The position numbers were made by a program, and so were the translations under genes. 64,000 bases of DNA from Tubiluchus corallicola. Lineage: Eukaryota; Priapulida; Priapulimorpha; Priapulimorphida; Tubiluchidae. The stretch spans positions 1-64,000 of the forward strand of contig JAQGDQ010000027.1 of NCBI GenBank assembly GCA_030141605.1, in the 5' to 3' direction. A model generated the notes under the pieces. The model was not told the origin of the DNA, did not search any database, and worked only from the letters and a program-made list of their open reading frames with translations. This document shows, in pieces, positions 37,100 to 49,639 of this stretch. Numbering within the stretch: position 1 is the stretch's first letter; each line of letters starts with the position of its first letter.

Positions 37100-38400
37100 T
37101 GCACATTTTAATGTGTGACACTAGAAATGACTTATTGCCTATTTTTTGCAGCTTGAAGTGTATGAATGGCACAGTATTGCCTAACATATGAATGCTATAA
37201 AAGAAATTTTGGCATTTTGGTCAAATTCATTTGTTTTTACAACTATAACTTACATTTCCACTGTGAATGTATAGATAGTCTGATTGCTGGATGCAGGAAG
37301 AACAATTATAGAAGTAGATATGTACAAATAGTACGTCATGCGCCTATATAATATATCTCTTGTTGTTTATGTTTTCACTATATAATTGGATCTAAGTAGT
37401 AAGTTTTTCTGAATGTTTTTTGTGTATTGCTGTATAAAGATTTATGGCTAGCATTAGTTTCATTAATTAAATGTGATAAAATCTTTTGTTATTATCATAT
37501 ATACATTAGACAAAGGTACTGTTGATAGTGAAGACGCCAGATGTAAAAGTAGAGAATGACTACCTGTATTTGAACTTTTTTTGTTGCTAATCTGTATACA
37601 TGTCATTTTTGTCACCATTTTCTATAAACTTGTTAAATTTGATTTGTGAAATTGAAGTGAAAAGAAAAAAGATGAAAACAAGAATAAGAACAATGCAAAA
37701 GAATGAAAAAGAAAGAGTAAGATGAATAAATGAGTAAAAGAAAGTGAAAAGAATGAGAAAAAAGAAAAGAAAGCAATGTTTTCAGAAAGAAAAGATGCTC
37801 AGGTTGAATGAGCCAACAAAAAAAAGAAATTCCGAAAGAAAATTCTGATTTTGCTAATCTGTTGTGATGTCCGCAACAGCTGTTGTCATTTCCTGTGATT
37901 TCTGTGTGCGCAGGTAAGTTATGTAACAGTTGATAATGAGAAAACATCAAATTTTTGTATTCTTGCATTTGGCTGAGCTGTCACTGGCTTTCTGTGGTGT
38001 CTGGCATTTCTGCCGTGCCTTTCATTCACCTCATTTTATCAACTGTACCCTTCTTTTGCCCATTTTATCCACCTTTGCCAAAAATTGTGACACCACGGAA
38101 CAGAACTGGTGAGGAGAAAAACAACAAACCCATGGATCATAAATTATTGGAATTTACACAACATGGACCTGATAGAAGATGTTACCACGTGATCGTGCAC
38201 AAGATTTCATGCAGCCTTGAACAAAAGATGAGGTTTGCACAAGATAAAACTTTATTTTATTACGTTTTACATACAAATAAATTCTTGATATATACCGTTA
38301 CTGTCATTTTATCAGCAGCATATGAAAATGAGCAAAATATCATTTTGGATAAATGAAAGAAGCCAAAAATATTCATAATTTTTTTGTGTGGATGTGAATT
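37100..38400 (+). other. Presumed RBM26/27 3' UTR with polypurine tract
   Basis: Downstream of the TAA is AT-rich sequence with a conspicuous purine-rich block (about 37640-37800, GAAA/AAGA repeats, nearly free of pyrimidines). AATAAA words occur at about 37724 and 38273, so the 3' end cannot be fixed. A 133-codon open frame at 37955-38356 lacks an ATG at its start and resembles no family, so it is not called as a gene. Confidence 0.4.
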
Positions 38401-40260
38401 GTAACTATTTGTTTTTTTCAGATTTTTTTTGAAAGATTTGTCTGATCAAAATACCTTGTTAGTCTGGTAAAGGAAGGTATACTTAGAGAATACAGTCGCT
38501 CATGGATTTTTGAATCTTAAAGTGTGTAAGTACCATTATTAGTCAAATAATTGTAAAAATGCAAAAGTTTAATGTGGCTTTTAACTTCTGGTTTGCTCAT
38601 AACTTTGCTTTCAGGATTGCGTTCTTTAAAATGTAGTGTTGAAAAGGCTGGATAAGTTATTTATAGATTAACAATACCAATTTCTAGTTCAAGTAGTAAA
38701 TCTGCAAAAGCGTTTTGATAGTAGGAATTATACTGTTGTAAAACAACTTCGGAGTGAAGCACTATTTCAAGTCTATTTCAAGTGTTTCACCGCATGTGGT
38801 TGAACGTTTTCTATTAACTATTACTAAATTAACTTCAAGATCACTAACCAATGAATTTCCCAACCTTATCCGTGTTTTACATTTTTAAGCTCAAGAATAC
38901 CTTCTGGCAGCTATAAAAAAAACCTAGCCTATATGTTGGCTAGTTGCCTTACGGTCAAATTAAAATCATTTTGAATCAGAAGAAAAATGCCTCATCAAGA
39001 ACTAAAGAGCCTCATTGTGTGTACAAAGTCTGTTTGTAATTTCAAAAATTCATTAAAGTGGAATTAAAAGTATAATTAATTCTCAAGGTCATAATGACGT
39101 AAGAGTAATTGTCAAAATTTGCACTGCCTTATTACTTTATTCCAGTCTCTTATACGTGGACATAATTAGATGCATACAGTAGTCCAGGATCGTACACAAA
39201 TCTTGACCTTGGACGATTTTAGGATTTGAGGTTCTTTGAATCAATTGCAACCAAGTAGAGATGTTCTGAGGGAGGCACATAAATTTTATATGCATTCGGT
39301 ATGTATATTTCATGAAACCCTTGACTGAATTATCCTTTTTACTATGTATGCTAGAAATTTTAGAAATTGTAAAAAACTTTGTGGACGTGCATATTGTGCT
39401 GTCCATCAAAACTTTGTGCTGTACATCTCAATTACCATGTCGTGCGTACCCACAATCAAGAACGACAACTAATCCGAAAATAGAAATTTTAGTTGCTCGC
39501 TGTTTCAAAATTTTGAAGTGCTACATATGTGGCTCTACCTAGTGACCTAAGTAATAATTAATCAACCACTAAAGAATTTTGTAATAATAAATAATAAGCT
39601 ATTTCTGGCTATTTCAGACAATTCAGTGGAATATTTGCATTTGTTTACTCCTCTGTCCACTTCATTAATAACTTTCTTATAGAATTTCTCATTAATTTTA
39701 TGCAAGTGCTTTTATGACAACAAAATAAATTGCTATCAGTGCTACCTATTATATTTACTGTTCCACAAACTTCTTGATAAATTATTTTTGTAGTTTAGCC
39801 ATTGGCATATTAAAGGAAAATGAAGCATCTTAGACAAAATATATGTTTGCTAGACCAAAAGTGAAAACAAAAAGAGCAGTTAATACTTTTATAAATAGAT
39901 GTATTTTTAATGAAGATTATCATTACTATTTTCATCTTTACTGTTCTCTGTTGGTTTTATAATCATTTCAAATTTATTTATTACATAAAAATTCTTTTTT
40001 TACATACTTTTAAGTACTCAAAGATTTGTCTTAATTAAAATTATAATTTGATGTATTGTAAGCTTATCATCTATGTATTTTGAATTGAAATATTGTAAAT
40101 CAGCTTGTTTATGTATTCTTTCAATTTAACTATTGTAAAGCACCCATAAAAGTAACTTTTTATTAAAATTTAAAACTTGCATTCTTACTTGCTTGCTTGC
40201 ATACTTACATGCTAAATTTGTTATAATAACTGGCATATTTGTTGTAATTCAACCTTTGTC

Positions 40261-40869
40261 TTAAAACAAAACCAGATTTAATCTTAAACTGTAGGTCAAA
40301 ACAATCTACTCTTTATAATATTGAAAGGAAACACTATTTTTTCAAAAATGACTTACGTGAAAGAATTATAACCACACACACAATTTCGCGTTCGTTCCAC
40401 AAGTTTTTCGCTGTTACATGCATTTTGCCATTCGCTGGTTAGACGGGCACTAGCACCTGCATTTCGGAAATGCATTGCACAAGAAACAGGTGCTGTACCT
40501 CTTACTTCAGATGTGTTAATTTGTGATGAACTGCACATTCGACAGCTCATGCATGAGCACAGCAGTAAATTTGATATTTGTATTTTTATCTTAAAACATG
40601 CCTAGTTTTAGTACAACACACTGAATGTCTTACAGTAGCAATTTTCGCTTTCGCAAACACATGTAGCGCTCGTGGAAAAGTTTTGCTGTTGAACATTATG
40701 CTACTTTGTGATGTCATCAATAGCTGGGCTCGCCCGCCGTTAACTGAGTTCTTAATCTATCATTTAATTATCAGGAAGGCTTTTGCAGTATTAATAATAT
40801 TAAAATGTGTACTTTTTATCGGATTTGAAAATGGGATAGTATATGAAAAATCATCCTGTCTTCCTTTAA
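40261..40869 (-). mobile_element. TTAA-ended ~600-bp inverted-repeat element, copy 3 (reversed)
   Basis: A 609-bp copy in opposite orientation to copies 1 and 2. The left end TTAAAACAAAACCAGATTTA and right end CATCCTGTCTTCCTTTAA correspond to the right and left ends of the other copies. Internal landmarks (AACAGGTGCTGTACCTC, TGTGATGTCATC) are the reverse complements of those in copies 1 and 2. A 123-codon plus-strand open frame inside it is not a gene. Confidence 0.83.
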
Positions 40870-42788
40870 TATTACTGTTGCCTTTTATTGCTCACATTGC
40901 TATACAGACTAAACATGCACTTAGACCACAAAGGCCGAAGGGGCATTAAACTAACAAAAAATAAATTAAAAACAGATAAAATTTTAATAAAGTATGTTAA
41001 AACTATTAAAAATGTGAGACTTAAAGGGCTAGTAGAGAATTAGGCGCCTTAACTGGCTCATATTATTACTAGCTTGACATGTGGGCTCGGAGATTGTGGC
41101 TACTGAGCAGCCTGAGCTGCTTACTGCTGAATTGAATTGAATTGAATTGAATTACTGCCCCAATGATGACATTGATTGATTACATAATGTGTCATATCAA
41201 CTACCTGCTATGTATTAGCAATGAATTGATATTTTTATTTTTGATGTATATGACGGTATTACTGACGCCAATATTTGTGCGAAGTTGATAAGAGCATTAG
41301 CCATTGAGTTAATGAAATTAATTAGTCTATGAGGTTGTCCTGAATGTTTACCTTAGTTAAATCATTCCAATAACTAGTGTCACCTGGTGCTGCAAATGAC
41401 TATTTTTGCTATTGGCAGCTTGGTAGGAGGCATCATGTTTTCTTATTTGTAGTAGATTTATTTAATTAAAATTCCATATTGAAGTCAATAAAGAATTTAA
41501 GCGTTATAAATCCTATTATAGAACAATGGAATTTGTTTTATATAATATAATGTCGCGTAATTTGTACCACATAATACGTATGTTTTGGGCGTGAAACATA
41601 CACGCGGTGACGTGGAGGAAATGAGAGAACCGAGGCACCAGTGCTGGGTGTGCTTAGTTAAGCAGTTTTTTCCACTTTTCGTAGTGGTTTCACAAGCTTT
41701 GCTTCTTGACCACCATGCAGCATATTTCTGGTTGATAAACTATTATGTGATTTAGTAACTATATTAGTACAGTTCTTTTACAATTAGTATAATTATATTT
41801 GCATTTTTTCTTAACTATATCACATATTGGCATATCAATATAATTTTGTTACGATTATTGTAACTATAATTCCTTTGATTTATAATAGTTGCAATATGAT
41901 AATGTAAATTGTAATTATGCTGAGGTGGAAACTACAATTACTGTGGCCAGTGATTCCTGCTTCTGTGTTTTTTTCCTTGTGGTTTTATTTGCTGTCTCCG
42001 TATCTTAATATGCGATTTTGTCTTTTTTGAAGTATGACATTTCGTTGTAAGTTCAGTCATATTTTCTGATTTTTCCTCTTCTTTTTCTAACCTGGTGGTT
42101 TTTCTAACCCGCAGCGGTGGCTTGAAACGTCGTGTTTAATTGTAAGATTTTTCATTCTTATCACTATTCTTGCCTTTTCATAAGCGATTATTCTACGTTG
42201 GGAAGCTAGAACTTGGGCTATAAGTAAACGTTTTCAGTCTCAGTCTTACTATTGTACCTTAACGCAGTTTCCCAAATTAAAAAACCGTGTTCTTTGCCTT
42301 TAAATCCACATTCGTCTTCGAATTAGGAAGCTAATTCTAAAGATCATTTTCCTGACTCAGTGTCCTTTACGCCGTTTTTATGGTCATGATACAAAACCGT
42401 CTGAAGCCCGTTAATCATATTAAAGTTTCTGTTTGGCTTCTTCTCATGCATTTACAGACACCTAATACGGTTTGACCTACACGTCTCCTTGAAAATTTTA
42501 TTACGTTAGGATTCCTCGTGAAAATGGGCAATTTATTATTAAGCATTTCACGTAATGATGAGACGTTGCTCTTTCAATGAATTCGTTTTGCAACTGGGGA
42601 TGGGGTCGGTTAATTTTATTGCCAGTGAGTTAATCTAAAGTAAATAGTTATATGTTTGATGCCTGTATTTAAAATCAATCAAATCAAACAATTTATCTAG
42701 TCAATACAATACAGTTAATATAATCACAATTTATAATGCTATTGATATTATTTATTTTGCAGTTTCTAGTCTGTCCAAATTGCTAGTA

Positions 42789-42811
42789 TATTATTATTAT
42801 TATTATTATTA

Positions 42812-42893
<82 letters not shown>
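42789..42893. repeat. (TTA)n microsatellite
   Basis: About 105 bp of nearly perfect TTA/ATT trinucleotide repeat with one phase slip near 42812. Intergenic. Confidence 0.97.
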
Positions 42894-45170
42894 TCAGGCA
42901 AAAATCACCGATATACAAATACTTACAAAACTACAGGTAAAGCTAAGATAAAACTGACATAATAAAAATAATTACAGATTCACTAAAGTAACCCTAAAAA
43001 GCTTATATAAATTGAAAATTTGGAGATAAAAGTTCATTCCAAAATTTGAACCATTCGATTTGTATAGTAGGCAGAATTCAGAATTAACAATATTAACAAC
43101 ATACATGTTATTTGAGAACAGCAGTCTATTTCTAAGGCTATATAACCGGTGCTTCTACAACTGCAGCCAAAACTGGGCAAACAGCCTATTCGTGAAGTGT
43201 ATATTATTTCACCGTTTGAATAAAACAAATAATTATATTTATCTCATGAATTTCGTCATCAAGGACCGACGTAATAATAGTCTGTTACCGCGCAATGATG
43301 GCGACATTATTCACGGTATTCCTAAAAAAACGGTGCAGTAAAAATATGACATGTATGACATAATGAACCTGAATTACTGCGTCTCGAGTTCGTGACATCA
43401 TAACAATGTACTTTTACGTCATTAGTACAATTTTCCTATCCTGCAACTTGATATAAGCACAAGTATTGGACTTTGCATAGCGTGAAATTTGTACTCATGT
43501 CGTTAGTTAACGCCCTGTTTCTTTTGGAACAACGTGTATCAGCCAATGTTTGATACCACTACATACATGTAATAACGTGGAGTGCGCACGATTTTCAGCT
43601 AATAAATATAGAAACTGCTGCGTTCACTGCTAATACCAGAAAATCTCATAGTAAATGTAGCGTTTGGTTGGTGTTTTTTTAAAGGAAATCATTGTCCAGC
43701 TTTGCAAGCATATTGATTCATGTCAATAGACAGTCAGCTGGTTTTGCCAACAGAAAAAACTACACTGAGCAGAATTTCTGGGAATCTGGGGTTTATTTTT
43801 GTGGGAAAAATTATGAGTGCGTGTGTTTATGCAGCTTTCCTTCTCTCTTTAATTGACACCTTCAATGCAAGTGGCTAAAGAGCAAACAAACAAACAAACA
43901 AATAAGGTGAAACAAGACTGAATGTATCCAGTTCCAAATTCGCGAGCATGGCTCTGTTTATCGCTAATCCAGTGTGGTTTACTCATGTCAAAAACCGTAG
44001 ATGATATTATTATCTATGATAACTACGCTCATGTGTGACTGACCGGTGTGCACGGTGCTCCTGACTAATTTTCACTTGACCGTGCCTGGTCCAGTGTGGT
44101 TTACGTTTATGTGACTGAGCAGTTTGCCTTAATTAACACATTTTAGCTCCTGTCTCACTCCCTTATACCATAAGTGTCAGCCGTCTACATTTTAAGTTTC
44201 ATCACTCTACGTACTATAGTTTTCGAGTTAGTCAATGTTGTCAGTTGTCACTTGATGTTTAACAAAAATCAGAGAATGAAGTTTATCATTATCAATCTTA
44301 TCTTTATCTGTCAATATATCAGCTAAGCTCAATCTTAAATATACCTAGGTTGCTGTAGAAAGTTAAACGATGTCATAGTTGAGCATATATTACATTTGTA
44401 AATTATATCTCCCAGAAAGCCATAATTATGTAGTATATCATTGTGTCATTATGAAAACACACGCAACTACTTCCTTGTTAGGTTATACATTGTTGACTAT
44501 CAATATTTGCCCTAGAATGAAAAATTACGAGTAAGCAATATACACGTAGTTTTATTTCGTAAGCCTTGTTGTTGACTTGCGTGGGCTGGAAAGTTGAAAA
44601 TATGTTTACCTTATACAGGCTTATAATTTAGCAATCCAATGTGATGATTTTCAATTTTTGTAATACTCAAAAATAATTTCAGGTAGTGATGCTTCATATC
44701 AGTGTAGAATCTCTCGTAATATAATTGTGAAACAAAATGCAATGTATATAACGTCATACTTTGTTAGCAAGTGAAAGCGTTAAGTTAGTGGAATCCAAGG
44801 TTATTATAAGACAAGCAAAACATTTTCTAATTATACTTAATTTTGTAAATTACATTTGCTGTTCTGTTTTGTTTGTTCTTAAGTTGTACGTCTGTTAGTC
44901 TTGATAAAGACCTTTGCTAAGACGTTGAAATTGACATTAAAGTTTTAGTTTTTATTAATACGCCTTAATGCAGTTTGTTTTAGCTTATGTGGATGGTCCC
45001 GTTATATACAGTTGATTCACACTGTTAGTTCTTACTTGTTTAAATTTAGCTTAAAACTGAAATTTTAACACCTATATTTGTTATTAAATTTTCATACTTG
45101 AAACGCATAGTAATAGCCTATACGTACAGCAGATTTTATGTAAATATATGTAAAGTGGCATGTCGCGCGC

Positions 45171-45212
45171 GTATGCGCGCGCGAATGTGTGAGCGTGAGC
45201 GTACGCGTGCGT
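45171..45212. repeat. CpG-dense alternating palindrome, Z-DNA-prone
   Basis: TCGCGCGCGTATGCGCGCGC and following bases form a near-perfect inverted repeat of alternating pyrimidine/purine, followed by GAGCGTGAGCGTACGCGTGCG. It is strikingly CpG-rich against the AT-rich surroundings. Such sequence readily adopts Z-DNA or a cruciform under supercoiling. No gene start was recognised beside it. Confidence 0.7.
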
Positions 45213-47609
45213 TTTATTTGAAGGTGAGAAGATACGCATTACGCACGCTGACAACGCTTTTTCCTACTTCACGTACATCGAGACTTTTTACAACAATGGA
45301 GAGCAAGATTTAACAACTCATATAATTATAGCTGTGATATTGTTAACTCATTAATATACCACAACACTACTCTGTATTGAACAACATTTATAATTATAAG
45401 TTATTTTATTATTAAACAAGGAATTGTTACTGATGAATGTTACTCAAATTAAAACAATGTGTAGTTTCAATTGGTATCTATAATTTATTCACATAAATAT
45501 TGCACTTCCGGCCTTCATAAAAAAATTTTCAGTGACGTAAAATGGAAATCAAAAAGAGTTTCGGAAAATTCTAATTTTTCCAAAAAATTGCTGTATTCAA
45601 ACGCAGGCACTATAATTATGAATATATATATTATAGGCTACATATTATATATAAGAATATTCAGAACATATCCAGAACAGATAGGCTTATATACATTAAC
45701 GTAGATCATGTAGTTTCTAAACATTTTGCCTATTATACGTATTTCAAACAAGTTTCAAAAAAATTGATGACTGTAAGCAAGGTTATATACTTAAACTAGT
45801 ATAATACTATAGTGTTATATGTATTTATATAATTATTTAACTCTAACAACTACTTGGCTGGACAGTTTCTACAACTTTCAGGTAAACCGACGTTGTATGA
45901 AACAGCCTGCACTAAGAATCACAGTAATTGATGATGGTCAGTCTAATTAAGCTATCTAAACACTAAACTAACTCCAACAGTAAACATTTAACACTGCAAC
46001 GTATATGCCTTAAACACACTTGATAAATCACTGTACTAGTCAAAAAATAGAAATATAGAACGAATATTGACGAATGACGTAAAATTTTTGTGTTTCGGCC
46101 CCACAATTGTTCATCTTTATTGCAATCGCTTTCTAAAAACGTTCAATAAGCACCAGTTATTGCAATTGGCACAAAAGTACAACATTTTACTCCTATTGGT
46201 ATTCCTTGTGCATTGGACATACGTTTGGTATCGGGATAATTATATTGACCGAATTTTTGGGGTTGAATTTTCTATATTAATGTATTTTTAATTCACTTAG
46301 AACTCATACCATGTTATTGTTCAGGTCCTCTTGGAGTCGTAGCACAACAACTTACAGTCTTATAAAAAACAAGTAAAAGTGACAAATTACTATTATTACG
46401 TACAATAAAATAACAAATGATATCTAAAAGTTAGCACCAGTATTGTCAGTTACAGTGTCAACTTTCAAAGTTGTACACACCTTTGCTACGTAAACTTTAC
46501 ATTATTATAGTTTATGTAATACATAGAGAAATTTTTAATAACGGCAGCAGTGATAGTCATGATCTAGCATAAGACCTCGGCAGGAAATCAACCAACAACA
46601 CCCTTCCGGTTTCCCTAGAATTTTCCTAACAGTAGAAACCCTAAGCCAGCGCTTACTCACATAAACATATATAGACTATAATTATTAAATAAGTAAAAAT
46701 ACATTGCACATTCAGTATACAAGTATTCTTAATTAACTATAACTATGTAAAAAATAAAGAAAAATACAACATTGAGCAAAGCCAGGTGAGAAAGAAATTT
46801 AGAGACTCTCACTGCGTAAACACTATTTGTTATCTGAAAGTATATTTACATGCAAATGACAGAATATAAGCTTTATTACCTACTGTAGAGCGCCCATTGA
46901 AATACATGTAAAGGAAAATACAGTGTAATATTAAGCTGCCAACTGATTCATGTATGTTTGAGCAACTAACAAATCATAATTGTGTATAAATGGGAGTGGT
47001 TACACGGTCGTACCATGCTATACGCAGAGCACAAACTGCCATACAGAGCTTAAATGTGTGGTAATAATTTATTAATATCCTGTACATTTTGCTGACTACA
47101 TCACGCACACTCGTTTTAAAAATTCCTTAAAATGCAGCTATAAAACAACGCTATGCATTATGTACAAGTGTGCACACAAATAAAACTTGTGTGCGTAGAT
47201 GTATATTTAAGATATTTTGAACAAGCCTAGTGTACATATTACCTTTAAGCTTATACAGTCGTATGCCAAAAAGGCATAATAAAATTATGAACATAACTAT
47301 AATGTACATTTTATAGTAACTACATTTCTAATTACTTTAAAAGTAATTCAAAACCTTTTTAAAGTAATTTAAAATGGATTTCGCTGTATCATCTGTGACT
47401 TTAAAAGTCGGCATAAACCAGTAACTATGCGTCTGCGTCTATTTGACTATTTTTATTTTTTAACATTACTGTTATATTAGTAAAAAATGAGGTAGAAACC
47501 AGCTCGTAGATGTAGTTTTCCGGTTCGTGGATTTTAATCAGAATCCAACTTGCGTTTTTGGTTTCATTAGGTGTTTGGCATCCAGAAGTTCCTGAAGTTC
47601 ATGAGAAGT

Positions 47610-47786
47610 TCACTGAAGCAACAGAGCTAAAAAGCCTGTTGTGAGTAGCCATGTTGTGGTAAAAGTTAGATTTGTGCCGTCCGACTTTGGTGTTGTTTTG
47701 ATATAAGCTGCAAAGATAAAACACACAAACTATCGGCAATACTATAACAGGAACAAGACAGATCAACTAGCACTTCGAGTTCTACA

Positions 47787-47832
<46 letters not shown>

Positions 47833-49374
47833 CGACGATGATGATGATGGTGGTGGTGGTGGTGGTGGTGGAGGTGGTGGTGGTAATAATATTCTTCGTT
47901 TTGAGACTATTTTACAAATCATTATAGCGCTTATATCGCCGAATAAGAAGAACAAATATCTGCGTAACAATTATCCACCCACACTTTACTTTCGTAAAAC
48001 CTATGCTCTTGGTGAGGAGGAATCAGCGGTAAGATTTTAAAACCTTCGATATCACTCGCTCTGGTACATTACTCACGACCGTCATCTAAGAATAGCTAGA
48101 TCCCGTTCTTACGGTAACTGGTTATTTTAATTAAAAACAATGAATCATTGCAGTAACTTTACTCGGTCAGAAAATTCATTGGTCACTGAACCATTGGCTT
48201 TGGTCAGCTAGTTCTGAAGTAACGTTTACGCGTTATGCGTTATCCACCTGCGGAAGTGTTGTGTATAAAAATCAACGAGAAATAGCTACAGTAAAGTAAC
48301 GCATAACGCAGGTCTGTTAAACGGATGAATTGAAAACAATCTAAACCGGTTTTTCCTCCGCATCCGCATAACGCATACGCACTTCCAGAGGACAAGTAAA
48401 CGCTACTTTAAGTTACCGTTGCTGAGGAAAACAGATATACCCCTCTCTTCAGATTTCTAACTTTAAAAGAGTGAAAATTGTAGGCTTGTGTCCAACAAGT
48501 TACCTTATAATTTTAATTGGCAGTTTAAATTAATAAGTAACTTATTTGTCAGAATAGTAAATTAAATCTAATGAAATAATCTTTTGCACTGTTTAATAAG
48601 CTGTTTATTGAGCGCACACGATCATTACAAAAATACTATTATCAATGCTGAAAATTAAGCAAAAAGAAATAATCAGTACATTCATGTCACTGCAACTGCC
48701 AAGGCACAAAAAATTACTACAAAATCAAAGGAGTGAATTTTAAGTTACCATTATACAAATAGAAATACCCTTCACATAGAGATTCTATGAAAAAGTAAAA
48801 AAAATTGTCTTCCACGAGATTCAGCAAAAAAAAATCATAACCACAAGGAAACACTCTAAAATTTGAGATAAGAAAGCACTGTAATAAGTGGTTTTTGGAA
48901 TAATCTTCTGCAAGTGTTCGTGTCGTAAAGAACTAAATGTGGCCAAGACATTCAGAACGAACGATATGTATTGTAAAGATGTCCAATAACTCTGTACACC
49001 AGAGACAGTAATACTTCCTGTTAATTTCCTGATGTAAATTCGTTTTTTAAAACCAAGGAATCTCTTTAAATTTGTGCCAAGATATTATCTGAATATCTTA
49101 AAATTAATGTTATAATAACTTTACTGTTTTACTACGAAAACTGAATGAAGTGCAATATTATGTCTTGTACAAAAAGAAAATTAAAGTGTTCACTTCACTT
49201 GTTATAAATAAAATAAATTTTGCCAATAGTCTACATACAGAAATAGTATCCAATCTTCGTCATATTACTTTAAAATCGCTTAGAGTGAATCGACTTACCA
49301 GTGGTTTTTGTTGTTGCTGAGGTGGTATTCGTGAAAGCAGTGGTCTCCGTTGTATTTGCGCCTGGAGTAGTTAA
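47610..49374 (-). CDS. Partial surface-protein gene: Thr-rich linker and GPI-like tail
   Basis: Two minus-strand exons are visible. The upstream one, 49374 to 49299 (76 bp, after TTTTCTTCAG, before GTAAGT), encodes LTTPGANTTETTAFTNTTSA then TTKTTG, a mucin-like Thr-rich linker entering in phase 0 and leaving in phase 1. The downstream one, 47707 to 47610 (after TTTATCTTTGCAG), encodes AYIKTTPKSDGTNLTFTTTW and then LLTTGFLALLLQ, stop TGA. The end (small polar residues, then about 12 hydrophobic residues to the terminus) fits a GPI-attachment signal. Layout, strand and phase-1 intron match the last two segments of the Frizzled-CRD genes upstream. No N-terminal exon or CRD was found between 49375 and 55228, so this is either a relative with unseen exons or a decayed copy. 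Confidence 0.55.
47786..47885. repeat. (GAT)n/(GGT)n compound microsatellite
   Basis: About 60 bp of GAT repeat passing into about 35 bp of GGT repeat. It lies in the intron of the partial minus-strand gene 47610-49374, some 80 bp from the tail exon. Apparent poly-Pro/poly-Ser reading on the minus strand is a repeat artefact. Confidence 0.97.
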
Positions 49375-49547
49375 CTGAAGAAAACATTGCAATGTCATAA
49401 ATTATTTAATTGTACTGACGAAGGTATCAATGTTATTATGTTATTACACGTTTTCTGTTTCTTGCAGTTCGTTAAAACTATAAAATGCTGTCCGTCATGC
49501 ATGAAAAAATCTTAACAGAATGCATAAAAGTCATTTTTGGGCTCGCT

Positions 49548-49579
49548 CCCCCCCTCTCTCTCTCACTCCTCTCTCTCTT

Positions 49580-49625
<46 letters not shown>

Positions 49626-49639
49626 TCTCTTTCTCTCTA
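49548..49639. repeat. (CT)n microsatellite
   Basis: CT-rich tract with a long pure run, just upstream (in minus-strand sense) of the Thr-rich linker exon at 49299-49374. Confidence 0.95.

Larger units (their letters stand above)
38401..47609. other. Gene-poor stretch with repeats only
   Basis: No exon is supported in these 9.2 kb. Contents seen are one ~600-bp inverted-repeat element (40261-40869), an ATTGA pentamer tract (41129-41153), a (TTA)n microsatellite (42789-42893) and a short CpG-rich alternating purine/pyrimidine block (45171-45212). Open frames of 60-123 codons here coincide with these repeats or show no protein-like features. Confidence 0.55.

Noticed and set aside
37955-38356. 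133-codon plus-strand open frame downstream of RBM26/27
   Set aside because: It does not begin with ATG, has no domain or family resemblance, no flanking splice logic, and lies in the presumed 3' UTR or flank.
40578-40949. 123-codon plus-strand open frame
   Set aside because: Most of it lies inside the reversed copy of the ~600-bp inverted-repeat element (40261-40869); the other copies do not keep this frame.
42780-42962. Ile/Tyr-rich open frame
   Set aside because: Translation of the (TTA)n microsatellite.
45098-45313. 71-codon plus-strand open frame rich in Arg
   Set aside because: Created by the CpG-rich alternating repeat at 45171-45212; no start context or family resemblance.
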